From NCBI GenBank assembly GCA_017938285.1, contig JAGBBW010000148.1:1-52550 (forward strand): a DNA stretch of 52,550 nt, written 5' to 3'. Below the pieces are notes generated by a model that saw nothing but the letters and a program-made list of their open reading frames with translations, had not been told where the DNA came from and ran no database searches. This document shows, one piece after another, positions 26,325 to 34,847 of the stretch. This DNA comes from Lachnospiraceae bacterium. Its GTDB lineage: Bacteria > Bacillota > Clostridia > Lachnospirales > Lachnospiraceae. The position numbers and the translations under genes are program-made. The stretch's first letter is position 1; each line of letters opens with the position of its first letter.

Positions 26325-27560
26325 CTATTTTTTCTTCTTTGTCTTCTTTGTGGATTTTACCGGCACTGTTTCCCTGCTATCTGCAAGCAGAACGGTTCCA
26401 CCTCCCAACAGGCTTTTTCTTTGCTTCTCTTTTTTTTCAATCCTCGTATTTACATTTTCCCGGAGCAGTGCATACAAGGTGGACATCAAAGGAATAAACA
26501 CCAGCATTCCCACAATGCCAAACATACTGCCGCCCACCGAAACCGCCACCAGAACCCAGATAGCCGGAAGACCTACGGAATTTCCAACAACCCTTGGATA
26601 AATCAGATTTCCTTCCAGCTGCTGTAAAACAAGAAACATTACCACAAAAAACAACGCCTTAAAAGGATCTACCATTAAAATCAGAAATGCGCCTACCGCA
26701 CAGCCGATAAATGCACCGACAATCGGAATCAGTGCCGTAAATGCAATCAGAACACCAACCAGTACCGCATACGGCAGCTGGAAAATCGTCATACAGATTA
26801 CAAACAATGTACCTAAAATAACCGCCTCAAGACACTGACCCGAAATAAATTTTGCAAAATTGTTGTTGCATAGTGCCAGAACCTTTAAGACTTTTCCATA
26901 TCCTTTTTCCGGCAGGTATGCCTGAAACAGCTTTTTCACCTGTTTGCCCAGCTTTTCCTTGCCAGACAGAATATAAATCGCAAATACAAAGGATATCACG
27001 CCATCAAATATCATGCTGGCAAGATTTCCGGCAAAACCAACCGTTGAAGTCACAATGCTGCTGACACCATTCTTTAAGAAACCTGTCAGATAGCTGAATA
27101 CCGAATTCCAGTCAATGCTGATGCTCTCTAATGCTGCAATGGAATCCTGAAATTCCGGATACTCTGCCAGCAGCACCTCCAGATCAGCAACCAGATTTTC
27201 AAAAAAGGCCGGTACTACCTTGCCAAGCTCCATTAACGTTCTGGTCAACTGTGGCACTACCATCAGAATCACAAACACAATGACAGCAATCACAAAGAAA
27301 ATTGCCAGAACAATGCTCAAACCACGTTTTAAACCTGCTGTTTTTTCATTTTTCCAGCCAGCAAACAGTTTCCGCTCAATGAAACCAGTCGGAAGATTTA
27401 ACACAAAGGCCATTGCCGCACCCACCAGAAACGGAGTCAGCATGCCAAGAAACAGTTCAGCTACTCCAAGCACTTCTTTGCTGTACATTACTCCAAGACA
27501 AATCGTTCCTGCAAACAGAATCAATTTGCATATCATGCGAAACAGCTTTTTTTCATCCAT
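26325..27560 (-). CDS. AI-2E family transporter (PerM-like)
   Basis: 411 residues, with eight or so membrane segments in the typical arrangement: two near the N-terminus, a helical soluble stretch (about 125-165), then the conserved C-terminal block GQCLEAVILGTLF, PIVGAFIGCAVGAFLILM, LQQLEGNLIYPRVVGNSVGLP. The family exports diverse small molecules or ions; the substrate cannot be told. The start at 27560 follows GAAAGGGGAAAG; an ATG at 27578 is less well placed. A second paralogue is at 41223-42623. Confidence 0.88.
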   Translation of the reverse strand: MDEKKLFRMICKLILFAGTICLGVMYSKEVLGVAELFLGMLTPFLVGAAMAFVLNLPTGFIERKLFAGWKNEKTAGLKRGLSIVLAIFFVIAVIVFVILMVVPQLTRTLMELGKVVPAFFENLVADLEVLLAEYPEFQDSIAALESISIDWNSVFSYLTGFLKNGVSSIVTSTVGFAGNLASMIFDGVISFVFAIYILSGKEKLGKQVKKLFQAYLPEKGYGKVLKVLALCNNNFAKFISGQCLEAVILGTLFVICMTIFQLPYAVLVGVLIAFTALIPIVGAFIGCAVGAFLILMVDPFKALFFVVMFLVLQQLEGNLIYPRVVGNSVGLPAIWVLVAVSVGGSMFGIVGMLVFIPLMSTLYALLRENVNTRIEKKEKQRKSLLGGGTVLLADSRETVPVKSTKKTKKKK

Positions 27561-27672
27561 AAAACTTTCCCCTTTCACCGTTTCTTAATTCATTTTCTCT
27601 TCCTGATTTTTCCATAACAAATTTCCATTCCATAAAGCGCAAACCAAAAAGAGAAAGCATACATACACTAAA

Positions 27673-27701
27673 AAAGTATAGCATTATTCTTTCTCTTTTT
27701 C
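27673..27701 (-). promoter_or_regulatory. Promoter of the AI-2E transporter
   Basis: Minus strand: TTGAAA (27701-27696), 17-bp spacer, TATACT (27678-27673) with an extended -10 TGC. An inverted repeat, AAAAAGAGAAAG/CTTTCTCTTTTT (27647-27658 and 27688-27699), flanks the -10 and could be an operator. Confidence 0.65.
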
Positions 27702-27732
27702 AACGATTATCCCGTATTTTTCTATTAGTTTT

Positions 27733-27914
27733 GTAACTATTCAGCCTTATCTGCTATATATACGGACTGCAAGCTTGCTTGCAAGGCTGTATATATGGCA
27801 GATAAGGCGATTAGCCCCCCATCCAAATGAGTAAAACGGATAGCTGCAACGCAGCGACTGACAGCTTGCTGGCAGGTTTTACGAATGCGGATTTGGGGCG
27901 GGCTGAATAGTTAC
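27733..27914. mobile_element. MITE-like Y-shaped inverted-repeat element
   Basis: 182 bp with perfect 14-bp terminal inverted repeats: GTAACTATTCAGCC (27733-27746) and GGCTGAATAGTTAC (27901-27914). Between them are two large internal hairpins: TTATCTGC-ATATATAC paired with GTATATAT-GCAGATAA (27747-27806), and GCCCC-ATCC-GTAAAAC paired with GTTTTAC-GGAT-GGGGC (27813-27900). It has no coding potential. Its right end touches the stop codon of the LRAT-like gene at 27915. The form is that of a miniature inverted-repeat element or a dispersed structured RNA element. Confidence 0.6.
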
Positions 27915-28658
27915 TTAATTTTTGATTAAAAGTTCCAGCACTGTATTTACTGTTCTGTTTACCTGGTACGATTCCGCCACACCCGTCTTACACCACACAG
28001 CAAAATGTTCACAGTTGTTGGAAAGCAAATGATAGCTTTCTTCTCCAAGCCTTGATAATGCCCGTCTTACGGTTTCCTCTGGTGAATATATCCTGGCAGA
28101 TTTGTTTCCTGGTAGTATTGAATTTCTGTCATATCCTATATCATCCAGGTTAAAGGAAGTGCGTACCTGAATTTTTCGCGGCATTGTATAATTCTTATGG
28201 AAAAACAGGACAAAATAGTCGGTATCACCTTTTAAAAAGGACTCCAGGGAAGCTTTTCTTACCGAAACACAGCCACTGAAATCATTACCATCTCCAGCAT
28301 AATGAACCACCTGACCATCTCCAATATATACTGCGTAATGCTCATATATTTTCCATGCTTTTTTTCTGGCGACACCGATTACATCACCAGGCTCCAGAAA
28401 TTCCTCCCGCGTCAACCGCTTAAATTTTTCTTCCATTACTGTTGGACTGCCCCATGCCTTTCGTATATTATTTTCATCAACAACACGGTATAATCCGGTA
28501 ACATAATTGGCCTGTAGCTGCCACCCTGCCTTTTGCTTTATTACTTTCCAAAAGACAGGATCTGCATTTACCGCCAGCTCTACGTTTGGACAGTCCCCTA
28601 TCTCTGTATATAGCAGATTTTTTTCCGGCATTCTCATAACAGAAGACTTGTCCCACAT
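27915..28658 (-). CDS. LRAT/H-rev107-like (NlpC superfamily) protein
   Basis: 247 residues. The LRAT-type catalytic set is visible: His107 in YEHYAVYIGDG, His119 in QVVHYAG, and Cys216 in SNNCEHFAVWC. The PGDVIGVARK strand before it also fits. Eukaryotic members are lipid acyltransferases or phospholipases; bacterial ones are little studied. The first 80 residues are unassigned. There is no signal peptide, so a cytosolic or membrane-surface lipid target is inferred. It lies 10 bp after the YeeP/Era-like GTPase gene and shares its promoter. GGAGG precedes the ATG. Confidence 0.75.
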   Translation of the reverse strand: MWDKSSVMRMPEKNLLYTEIGDCPNVELAVNADPVFWKVIKQKAGWQLQANYVTGLYRVVDENNIRKAWGSPTVMEEKFKRLTREEFLEPGDVIGVARKKAWKIYEHYAVYIGDGQVVHYAGDGNDFSGCVSVRKASLESFLKGDTDYFVLFFHKNYTMPRKIQVRTSFNLDDIGYDRNSILPGNKSARIYSPEETVRRALSRLGEESYHLLSNNCEHFAVWCKTGVAESYQVNRTVNTVLELLIKN

Positions 28659-28668
28659 ACACTACCTC

Positions 28669-29802
28669 CTAAAAAATATCATCCAGAATGCTTCTTACAC
28701 AGCCAACAACTCCTCCCAGAAGCGCTCCTACAATTGCTCCAGGAATTCCAAGAATAGCACTTCCTATCTCGGCACCGGTATCTACACTATCCGAAATATA
28801 ATCGAAGGAATCATAAAAGCTTCCTTTAATCTCTTCGTTATAGTCCTCTTCGTCATCATTGTGCTCATAGTTTTCAGAATTCGTATTAATTCCTTCCATG
28901 ACAGCAACTCTCTTGTGTGCCGGAACAGCATTCATAATGTAATAAAGCAGTTTGGAAAGGTTATACGGATAAACCACATCCCCTGACTCTTCCTTATAAC
29001 CTGCACAGTAATACACCGGTTCGATATCCAGATTGGAATCTTCCTTAATTCTTGCTTTGATGGATGCCACCTTTTCATTCAGGAAATGGATAAGAGTCTC
29101 ATCCGGCTCGTTCTTTTCATAATCCCAATGTCTTCCTGTCTTCATAGCCACATCCGCCTGATTAAGCGCCACCAGGATTCTCTCATTCTCTCCATGCAGT
29201 TCCGGAATGATTACCTCATTCAGAATCTTATAGGAAGTACCCAGATCCCTGGAAGAACCATCCAGAATAACTAACACAAGGTCAATCAAGGCATTGCCAT
29301 CTGCATCCTTGTCTCTAAGCAGTTCCCGGATTCCTTCCTTATGATGTTCATCAATCTCCGTACCATCTCCAAGCCCCGGTGTGTCCCAAAGAACCAGATT
29401 GCCAATTTTGTATCTTTCAATGTCCTTTGTTTCCGGATCCGCCTTGCTGCCCACCCTGGCAACTTCAATAAATCCAGGCTTCTTCACTGTTTCTGAAGCA
29501 AGATCATCTTCGGATGGAACTTCCTCTTCTTCGCCACATGCAAACAGTGCATTAATGGTAGAACTCTTTCCACATCCGGTTGCACCAACAAGCATGATAT
29601 TCGTCTCCGTATTGCAGAAGGTTCTCAGCCGCTTTAATAACTCTTTCTTTTCTTCATCCGTACTCTTACTTTTTAAAATCTCATCTTCCAGAATATCCCG
29701 CAAGTCCTCCATGTTGTCACGAATGGTTCCTTCTCCAGCCTCTGCACCTTTCAAAATATCTTCTAAGCTGGAATTCAGGTTTTTAAATAAATCTGATAAC
29801 AT
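28669..29802 (-). CDS. YeeP/Era-like GTPase with C-terminal hydrophobic glycine-rich segment
   Basis: 377 residues. The G-domain motifs are G1 GATGCGKS (73-80), G3 DTPG (140-143) and G4 NQAD (214-217). The N-terminal 60 residues are helical. After the G domain there is an acidic linker (NDDEEDYNEE) and a hydrophobic Gly-zipper-like tail (about 340-372: IGSAILGIPGAIVGALLGG) that could enter membranes. It resembles the E. coli YeeP/YfjP-type GTPases found in islands. It is the first gene of unit 2, with its own operator-promoter; GGAGG precedes the ATG. Confidence 0.8.
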   Translation of the reverse strand: MLSDLFKNLNSSLEDILKGAEAGEGTIRDNMEDLRDILEDEILKSKSTDEEKKELLKRLRTFCNTETNIMLVGATGCGKSSTINALFACGEEEEVPSEDDLASETVKKPGFIEVARVGSKADPETKDIERYKIGNLVLWDTPGLGDGTEIDEHHKEGIRELLRDKDADGNALIDLVLVILDGSSRDLGTSYKILNEVIIPELHGENERILVALNQADVAMKTGRHWDYEKNEPDETLIHFLNEKVASIKARIKEDSNLDIEPVYYCAGYKEESGDVVYPYNLSKLLYYIMNAVPAHKRVAVMEGINTNSENYEHNDDEEDYNEEIKGSFYDSFDYISDSVDTGAEIGSAILGIPGAIVGALLGGVVGCVRSILDDIF

Positions 29803-29834
29803 TTTGTTTCCTCCATTTCATTTACTGTAACTAC

Positions 29835-29867
29835 ATCATACACTGCCAGCATGACACCCATTGTCAT
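29835..29867 (-). promoter_or_regulatory. Operator-promoter of unit 2 (GTPase-LRAT)
   Basis: The inverted repeat ATGACACCCATTGTCAT (29851-29867, plus strand) is followed, in the direction of transcription, by 10 bp and the -10 hexamer TATGAT (29840-29835). There is no good -35; the operator covers that position. The same arms and the same 10-bp distance occur before the dynamin operon at 39083-39115. Confidence 0.75.
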
Positions 29868-29879
29868 TCTAAAACAAAA

Positions 29880-29937
29880 AAAGAAAATCTATTAACACTG
29901 CCCCACTATTCCATGGCAGCGTTAATAGATTTTCTTT
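29880..29937 (-). terminator. Terminator of the dynamin-WYL operon
   Basis: A 17-bp perfect outer stem, AAAGAAAATCTATTAAC (29880-29896)/GTTAATAGATTTTCTTT (29921-29937), an inner stem CTGCC/GGCAG, and in minus-strand reading a long T-run after the stem. It separates the two units of the island. Confidence 0.85.
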
Positions 29938-29948
29938 ATCACAATAGT

Positions 29949-30026
29949 TTACTTGTCCTTTTTCTTATTTCCTAATCTCTTTTTAATAAGCTGTCCGAAA
30001 AAGAACATCCCGGACAAATTCTCCAT
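29949..30026 (-). CDS. Possible 25-residue basic peptide after the WYL gene
   Basis: Between the WYL stop and the terminator is a frame beginning MENLSGMFFFGQLIKKRLGN and ending KKKDK. A strong TAAGGAGG directly follows the WYL stop. It is too close to a TTG of this frame, and better spaced for an ATG at 30043 in another frame that gives a 23-residue peptide. The hydrophobic-then-basic composition could be a membrane-active peptide, or a remnant. Low confidence. Confidence 0.25.
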   Translation of the reverse strand: MENLSGMFFFGQLIKKRLGNKKKDK

Positions 30027-30058
30027 TCCGGTACCATTGTCATAGACTTCCAACCTCC

Positions 30059-31078
30059 TTATTGATACCTGTCCAGCATTTTCAAAAGAGTCTGCTTCAT
30101 TTCTTCCCGCAAACTCTCCGGACGTAATAGTTCCACCTTATCCCCCTGGGACAACAGCCACATCAGACATCCTTTCCCATACACCTCAGCCTCGATAGTA
30201 CACTCATGCTCATACTGCTCTACAATTCTTGCCGTCGGCAGACGGTCAAGAACCGGTTCCGGATTATCCCCATAATATTTCAGTTTGATGTTCAATAATC
30301 TGCCTGCATACATAAACTGAACCCGTTTGCGGAACTCCCCCTCTTCAAACCGGTTCGCATAGGAAACTTTGAACTTCTCCTCCAAATGCCTGTAGTTCTT
30401 AATCCGGTCAATTCTGAAAACAGCAGGATAATTGTACTTATGTACATACTTCCCATTTTCATCCTTTTCAACAATAAAAGCATTTAAGTAAAAATAATAC
30501 TCCGAAAAAAGAATGGCCAGCGGTTCTATCACTCTCTTTATGGATTCGCGGGGAGCATTCGCCCTGGCGTACCGTATGGACACCAGGTTATGTTCCTGAA
30601 TATCCGAGCCAATGCTCCACAGCTTGTCCTGAATATACTCTTTGTGATTCAGTTCCACATAATGATATTTTTCATTCGCAATGAGTTCACTCACAAGCTT
30701 CATGTTTTCCAGTGGAACGCACCCTTCTACCAGCTTGTCCAGAATGATTTTCAACTCCCGTCTGGTAAATGCCCTGCTCTCCAAAAGGATTTTGGAAACA
30801 GCCAGAATTTCACTGTTAGTCATCATGGAAGCTTCTGCTCCGGTCATGACAAAACCTTTTTTAGCCCGGTCATATATGATTTCCCGGCCATCGCCATTAC
30901 TTATACTTCGTTCATCCAAAAAAGCCCTGATATCGTCTATGTCCCGTTGAATCGATCTTTCATCGACATTGAACAGTTGTGCTTCCACAGATTTATTAAT
31001 TGTTTTTCCTTCACAGAACCGGACGTACATATCTATGGTCCTGTAATTTTTTGATTTTTTATCATTATTATCAGCCAT
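30059..31078 (-). CDS. WYL-domain transcriptional regulator
   Basis: 339 residues. The N-terminal winged helix (about 10-60) includes INKSVEAQLFNVDERSIQRD. The middle is a WYL domain (about 150-235), where the namesake motif reads FYL in EYYFYLNAF with the conserved FRIDRIKN. The C-terminal WCX part is about 245-335. WYL regulators such as BrxR and CapW repress phage-defence operons. As the last gene of unit 1 it is well placed to bind the shared 17-bp operators. The start at 31078 follows AAGGA; a longer version overlapping the upstream gene is less likely. Confidence 0.88.
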   Translation of the reverse strand: MADNNDKKSKNYRTIDMYVRFCEGKTINKSVEAQLFNVDERSIQRDIDDIRAFLDERSISNGDGREIIYDRAKKGFVMTGAEASMMTNSEILAVSKILLESRAFTRRELKIILDKLVEGCVPLENMKLVSELIANEKYHYVELNHKEYIQDKLWSIGSDIQEHNLVSIRYARANAPRESIKRVIEPLAILFSEYYFYLNAFIVEKDENGKYVHKYNYPAVFRIDRIKNYRHLEEKFKVSYANRFEEGEFRKRVQFMYAGRLLNIKLKYYGDNPEPVLDRLPTARIVEQYEHECTIEAEVYGKGCLMWLLSQGDKVELLRPESLREEMKQTLLKMLDRYQ

Positions 31079-31097
31079 AGGCATTCCTTCCCATACA

Positions 31098-33590
31098 TTA
31101 CTGTTCATAGCCAATTCGTTTCAGGGTATCATGATATAGTTTTTCATATCCATTTTTGTTTATATCGATACCATATTTTCTGCTCAAATCCACTACCATG
31201 GCAACATAGATATCCTGCGCCTTTTGCCAGTTCCCTGCCTGTATTTCTTTTACACTTGGGACAATATAATCGGTCCATAATTTGGCGTAAATCATCGAGG
31301 CCTCTTCCTCTAAATCGATTTTCTCAATTATTTTTGGCGCAATATTGTAATATTCCGCAACCAATGCCTGACCTTCCACTGAAGTCTTAATATGTTCATC
31401 CCTGAATCTGCGCAGGAAATTCAGTTCCTCACAATCTCTTCCTTTATTCAAGGCACAACCTGCTGCTGTTGTAATAAAGCACCAACCACCACTACCCACA
31501 GTACTTGAGGAAGAATATCCGCTGTAATCTTCCTCTTCATCATATTCTTCCTGTTTATTCTTTTCACGGGTTTGAATTTTCAACTTTACTCTTTTCTTGG
31601 CATTTGATACTGCTGGTATTTCGCTTCCGCTTACCTTTTCATAACATTTCAGTGCCTTGTCCAGGTCTTTTGTATTATATAGTCCATATTCTGCCAAATA
31701 GCCTTTGCAAAAATAAGCCGCAGCACTTCCTTTGTTATACAAAGCTGCTTGCACTTCAGAAAGATTTCTATTAAGACAAAAATTTATTACCGCAACACGT
31801 TCTTTATTCTTTGACACCTCTTTCTTTTGAGTTATTAATGACTCACATAAAGATAATACGGTTACAAATACTTCAACATAACTACGATTCTTCGGGGCAT
31901 TTTTTATTGGTTTTCCCTTATGGGAAAAATAATCCCAGATAACATTCTGATAAAGTATATCTGCAATTAGTTCTATTCCCCGGCTGTCACCAATTGCCGC
32001 TGCTATCTTTAAGTACGCTAATCTCTTATCGTGAATATCCGTAACGCCTTCTCCCTCATAGGCTTCCTGGATTCCTCTCTCCACACATGCGTCCGGATAC
32101 AGTACAGACGATAATAGATTCTTAATCCCAGTATCATCTCCACACTCTTCATAAAGTTTTCGACCTGCCATATCACATCCCATTTGTACAGCAGTTGTCA
32201 GCGCATTATTATCATTATGAATCAACGACCAGTAATACCATTCTTTTCCTGTCGTAAAATCACCTTTACTTAGACAATTCACTAAATGAATGATGTCATT
32301 ATCAAGCTCTGCACTTTCAGAAAAATGCAATAACATTTTTGCACATTCCCACGAATACACCTGAGAAACATCAAATGCAGGACACTCCGTTTTTTTTCCA
32401 CTCAATGATTTCGAATAAGACAAAAGTAATTCCTGATATTCATATCCACAATCAAATATTCTTTTTATACATTTCTTTTCTTCCTGTGAATCAATTCCGG
32501 CAACTGAAAAATAATAGGTGAATAAACAGTTTCTTAAGCAATTCGTCAAAATTCCATCCGTTTTCGAAACAATCCCCTGATAGCTGGCATCAATTGATTT
32601 GATTTCATGTTCCAGTCTCAGCAGAATACTGTCCACTGTTTCTTTTGCTTCCTGGTGCTTTCCAAGTTTTTCTTTTAAATCATCATGAAATTTTACCAGA
32701 ACATCGTTATTATCCCGTATTAAATCATTTGTCAGCTCACCCAGAATATCCGTCAGACTTTTTATATTTCTATTGTAATAATCTTCCAGAGGACATATCG
32801 CATATTTAAACAGGTCAAAAAACGAAATGACCGCCTTTTTATTTTTGTATAATCCACTATGCTCTATCGTAGAAATAATAATTGTATTACTATTCCCAAG
32901 AAGCTTCTTTTTCGTTATTTTTTTCGCACATTGTTCATTACACAGAAGATAATCCAGAGAATCAAACTCCCCTGGTTTTAAATCTTCCATGTCCTGTGGG
33001 GTTATTTTACCTATTTTTGTAGTGATTAACTCATCATACAATTCGGATAACTGTTTACTCCTGTTATCCAGTAAAAAACACTTATCTTTACTTTTCATAG
33101 GTACTCTGATTACAATAAATTTTATCAGTCTGTTAAGTGCAATATGCTTAGACATACTTTGCGAAAGTAAAAGATCCATCTCCTCTTTATTTATTGATAT
33201 TTTTGAAAAAGAAGTGCTTACTGCTTCCATTTCTGTCTTTTTTGCATTCATGATAAGTATGGGAATCTGCATATTATGTTTTCTAATCCATGAAAAATCC
33301 CCTGTCTTTATTTCAGCTTTCACATCATCTAACAATTGATTCGTATAATGACCATAAACTGCTATTACTTCGTTTCCACACAACTCCGGATACAAGGACA
33401 AAGCATTGATGTATTGTAACATCTGATCAAGACGCCTGGACAACTCTGGTACACTAGGGAATTGCACTTCTTCTAAACATGAATACAATTCTTCATCAAT
33501 AATATGATAAAGAGTATTCCTCCTGTTGGATTCTTTTATCTGTTCACGCATGACTTTCGCCAAAGCGGACAAAAAATTGTCTTCTATCAT
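31098..33590 (-). CDS. Large Sel1-like/CFI-box protein
   Basis: 830 residues. The N-terminal 420 residues are helical with no recognised domain (a possible coiled coil near 300-345). Residues about 430-680 contain Sel1/TPR-like repeats (AAAYFCKGYLAEYGLYNTKD, LDKALKCYEKV). After an acidic linker (EEYDEEEDYSGYSSSS), the end is a CFI-box domain: GGWCFITTAAGCALN (Cys704), ELNFLRRFRDEH, EYYNIAPKIIEKI. CFI-box C-terminal domains occur in many bacterial proteins of unknown role. It is the fourth gene of unit 1, 9 bp after the third GTPase, probably a scaffold or effector. Confidence 0.75.
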   Translation of the reverse strand: MIEDNFLSALAKVMREQIKESNRRNTLYHIIDEELYSCLEEVQFPSVPELSRRLDQMLQYINALSLYPELCGNEVIAVYGHYTNQLLDDVKAEIKTGDFSWIRKHNMQIPILIMNAKKTEMEAVSTSFSKISINKEEMDLLLSQSMSKHIALNRLIKFIVIRVPMKSKDKCFLLDNRSKQLSELYDELITTKIGKITPQDMEDLKPGEFDSLDYLLCNEQCAKKITKKKLLGNSNTIIISTIEHSGLYKNKKAVISFFDLFKYAICPLEDYYNRNIKSLTDILGELTNDLIRDNNDVLVKFHDDLKEKLGKHQEAKETVDSILLRLEHEIKSIDASYQGIVSKTDGILTNCLRNCLFTYYFSVAGIDSQEEKKCIKRIFDCGYEYQELLLSYSKSLSGKKTECPAFDVSQVYSWECAKMLLHFSESAELDNDIIHLVNCLSKGDFTTGKEWYYWSLIHNDNNALTTAVQMGCDMAGRKLYEECGDDTGIKNLLSSVLYPDACVERGIQEAYEGEGVTDIHDKRLAYLKIAAAIGDSRGIELIADILYQNVIWDYFSHKGKPIKNAPKNRSYVEVFVTVLSLCESLITQKKEVSKNKERVAVINFCLNRNLSEVQAALYNKGSAAAYFCKGYLAEYGLYNTKDLDKALKCYEKVSGSEIPAVSNAKKRVKLKIQTREKNKQEEYDEEEDYSGYSSSSTVGSGGWCFITTAAGCALNKGRDCEELNFLRRFRDEHIKTSVEGQALVAEYYNIAPKIIEKIDLEEEASMIYAKLWTDYIVPSVKEIQAGNWQKAQDIYVAMVVDLSRKYGIDINKNGYEKLYHDTLKRIGYEQ

Positions 33591-33599
33591 CGTTCACTC

Positions 33600-34847
33600 C
33601 TATTGCACATTTATTATCTGATGTAATTCCTCAACCAGTTTCTTAAACATATCAGAAACCCTGTCAATTTTCATAAGTCTGATATTCTCATACTTCCATA
33701 ATTTAGCAATCGACTCCACAGAAGTTATATTTTTCGTATCAGACAAAACCTCGAAATAACGTTTTTCACGTCTTTTGCTTAGTTTTTTTTCATTAACAAT
33801 CATCTTCTGAATATCAGCTGAAAGAATACTAATCTGTTCTATAATATCGTTCTCACTTACCTTATTTCTAACAACTTCTGAGAAAAAGGTCTCTATGTTG
33901 TTTTCCCCATATTCTTTCTTTTCAAAGGAAGAATATGCTGTAACTGCATAACAATCGATTCCTGCATTCCATATGGTTTCTTTTGCAAGTCTGACTACTT
34001 CCTGAACTGCCTCAGGCGTTCTCTTATCTGCCTTTGTAAACACCACAAGAATTTTATTGTTCAAACGAAGACCTCTGATAAAATCCAGGTCTTCTGAAGT
34101 AATTGTTCCCTTTGTAACATCCACTAACCAAATCAGATAGTCTGTAATCGCCAATTTGTCATGTGCTTTTTGTCTGTCACTCGTCCTCTCACGAACATTA
34201 TCATCCACATCAGCCTTGGAGTACCCTGGTGTATCCAGCAATACAATACTGTCATCGATTTCATATTTCTTTGTCCGAATAATTATGTTTTCAAGAACAG
34301 ACGAAAATCCTATGGAATACTTATTATAGAATTCATGCGACAATGCCCTCATAGCCTCTTTACTTAATTTTGCTGAATATCCAAACTTTGTATTAACCTC
34401 AATCTCATCAACATCTGCATGGACAATATACGACGAAACGGAGGTCGTAGGATTCTGATCCACGGGCAACGTATCCTCCATTCCGGTTACAGCATTGATA
34501 AACTGGGATTTACCGGAACTAAACCTGCCTCCCAGACTAACAACATGTTTCCCTCTCAGAATACCTGCCGTTCCCCATTCAGACAGTCTTTCCAAAAGCA
34601 CTTCAAACTTTCTTTGCTGTTCAAACATATCCGGAATATCACAATCATTCATCAGCTGAAACAGATCCTTTATTTTTTCTTTTACCTGAACTAACCCATT
34701 ACCTTTTGGATTGCTTTCGTTATGAACCAGCTGGGCAATCAGTTCTATTGCTTTTCCACTGTCAGAAATATAAATATTCTCATTATCTATTTGGATATCC
34801 TCTATAAGTTCATCTAAGCTTACCTCATCTTCTTCCTCAAACAGCAT
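33600..34847 (-). CDS. Dynamin-like GTPase 3 (short)
   Basis: 415 residues. G1 GRFSSGKS (107-114), the switch-I Thr in NPTTS (132-136), G3 DTPG (205-208), G4 TKAD (271-274). The C-terminal 100 residues are helical and basic, too short for a full dynamin stalk, and no membrane paddle is obvious. The start ATG at 34847 overlaps the end of GTPase 2 (11 bp) and follows AAGGAG. It may be a regulatory GTPase that joins the two longer dynamins, as paired bacterial dynamins often do. Confidence 0.85.
   Translation of the reverse strand: MLFEEEDEVSLDELIEDIQIDNENIYISDSGKAIELIAQLVHNESNPKGNGLVQVKEKIKDLFQLMNDCDIPDMFEQQRKFEVLLERLSEWGTAGILRGKHVVSLGGRFSSGKSQFINAVTGMEDTLPVDQNPTTSVSSYIVHADVDEIEVNTKFGYSAKLSKEAMRALSHEFYNKYSIGFSSVLENIIIRTKKYEIDDSIVLLDTPGYSKADVDDNVRERTSDRQKAHDKLAITDYLIWLVDVTKGTITSEDLDFIRGLRLNNKILVVFTKADKRTPEAVQEVVRLAKETIWNAGIDCYAVTAYSSFEKKEYGENNIETFFSEVVRNKVSENDIIEQISILSADIQKMIVNEKKLSKRREKRYFEVLSDTKNITSVESIAKLWKYENIRLMKIDRVSDMFKKLVEELHQIINVQ

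Noticed and set aside
29949-30053. 34-residue peptide starting at the TTG at 30053
   Set aside because: The TTG directly touches the AAGGAGG, leaving no spacing for initiation; only the shorter ATG form was kept, at low confidence.
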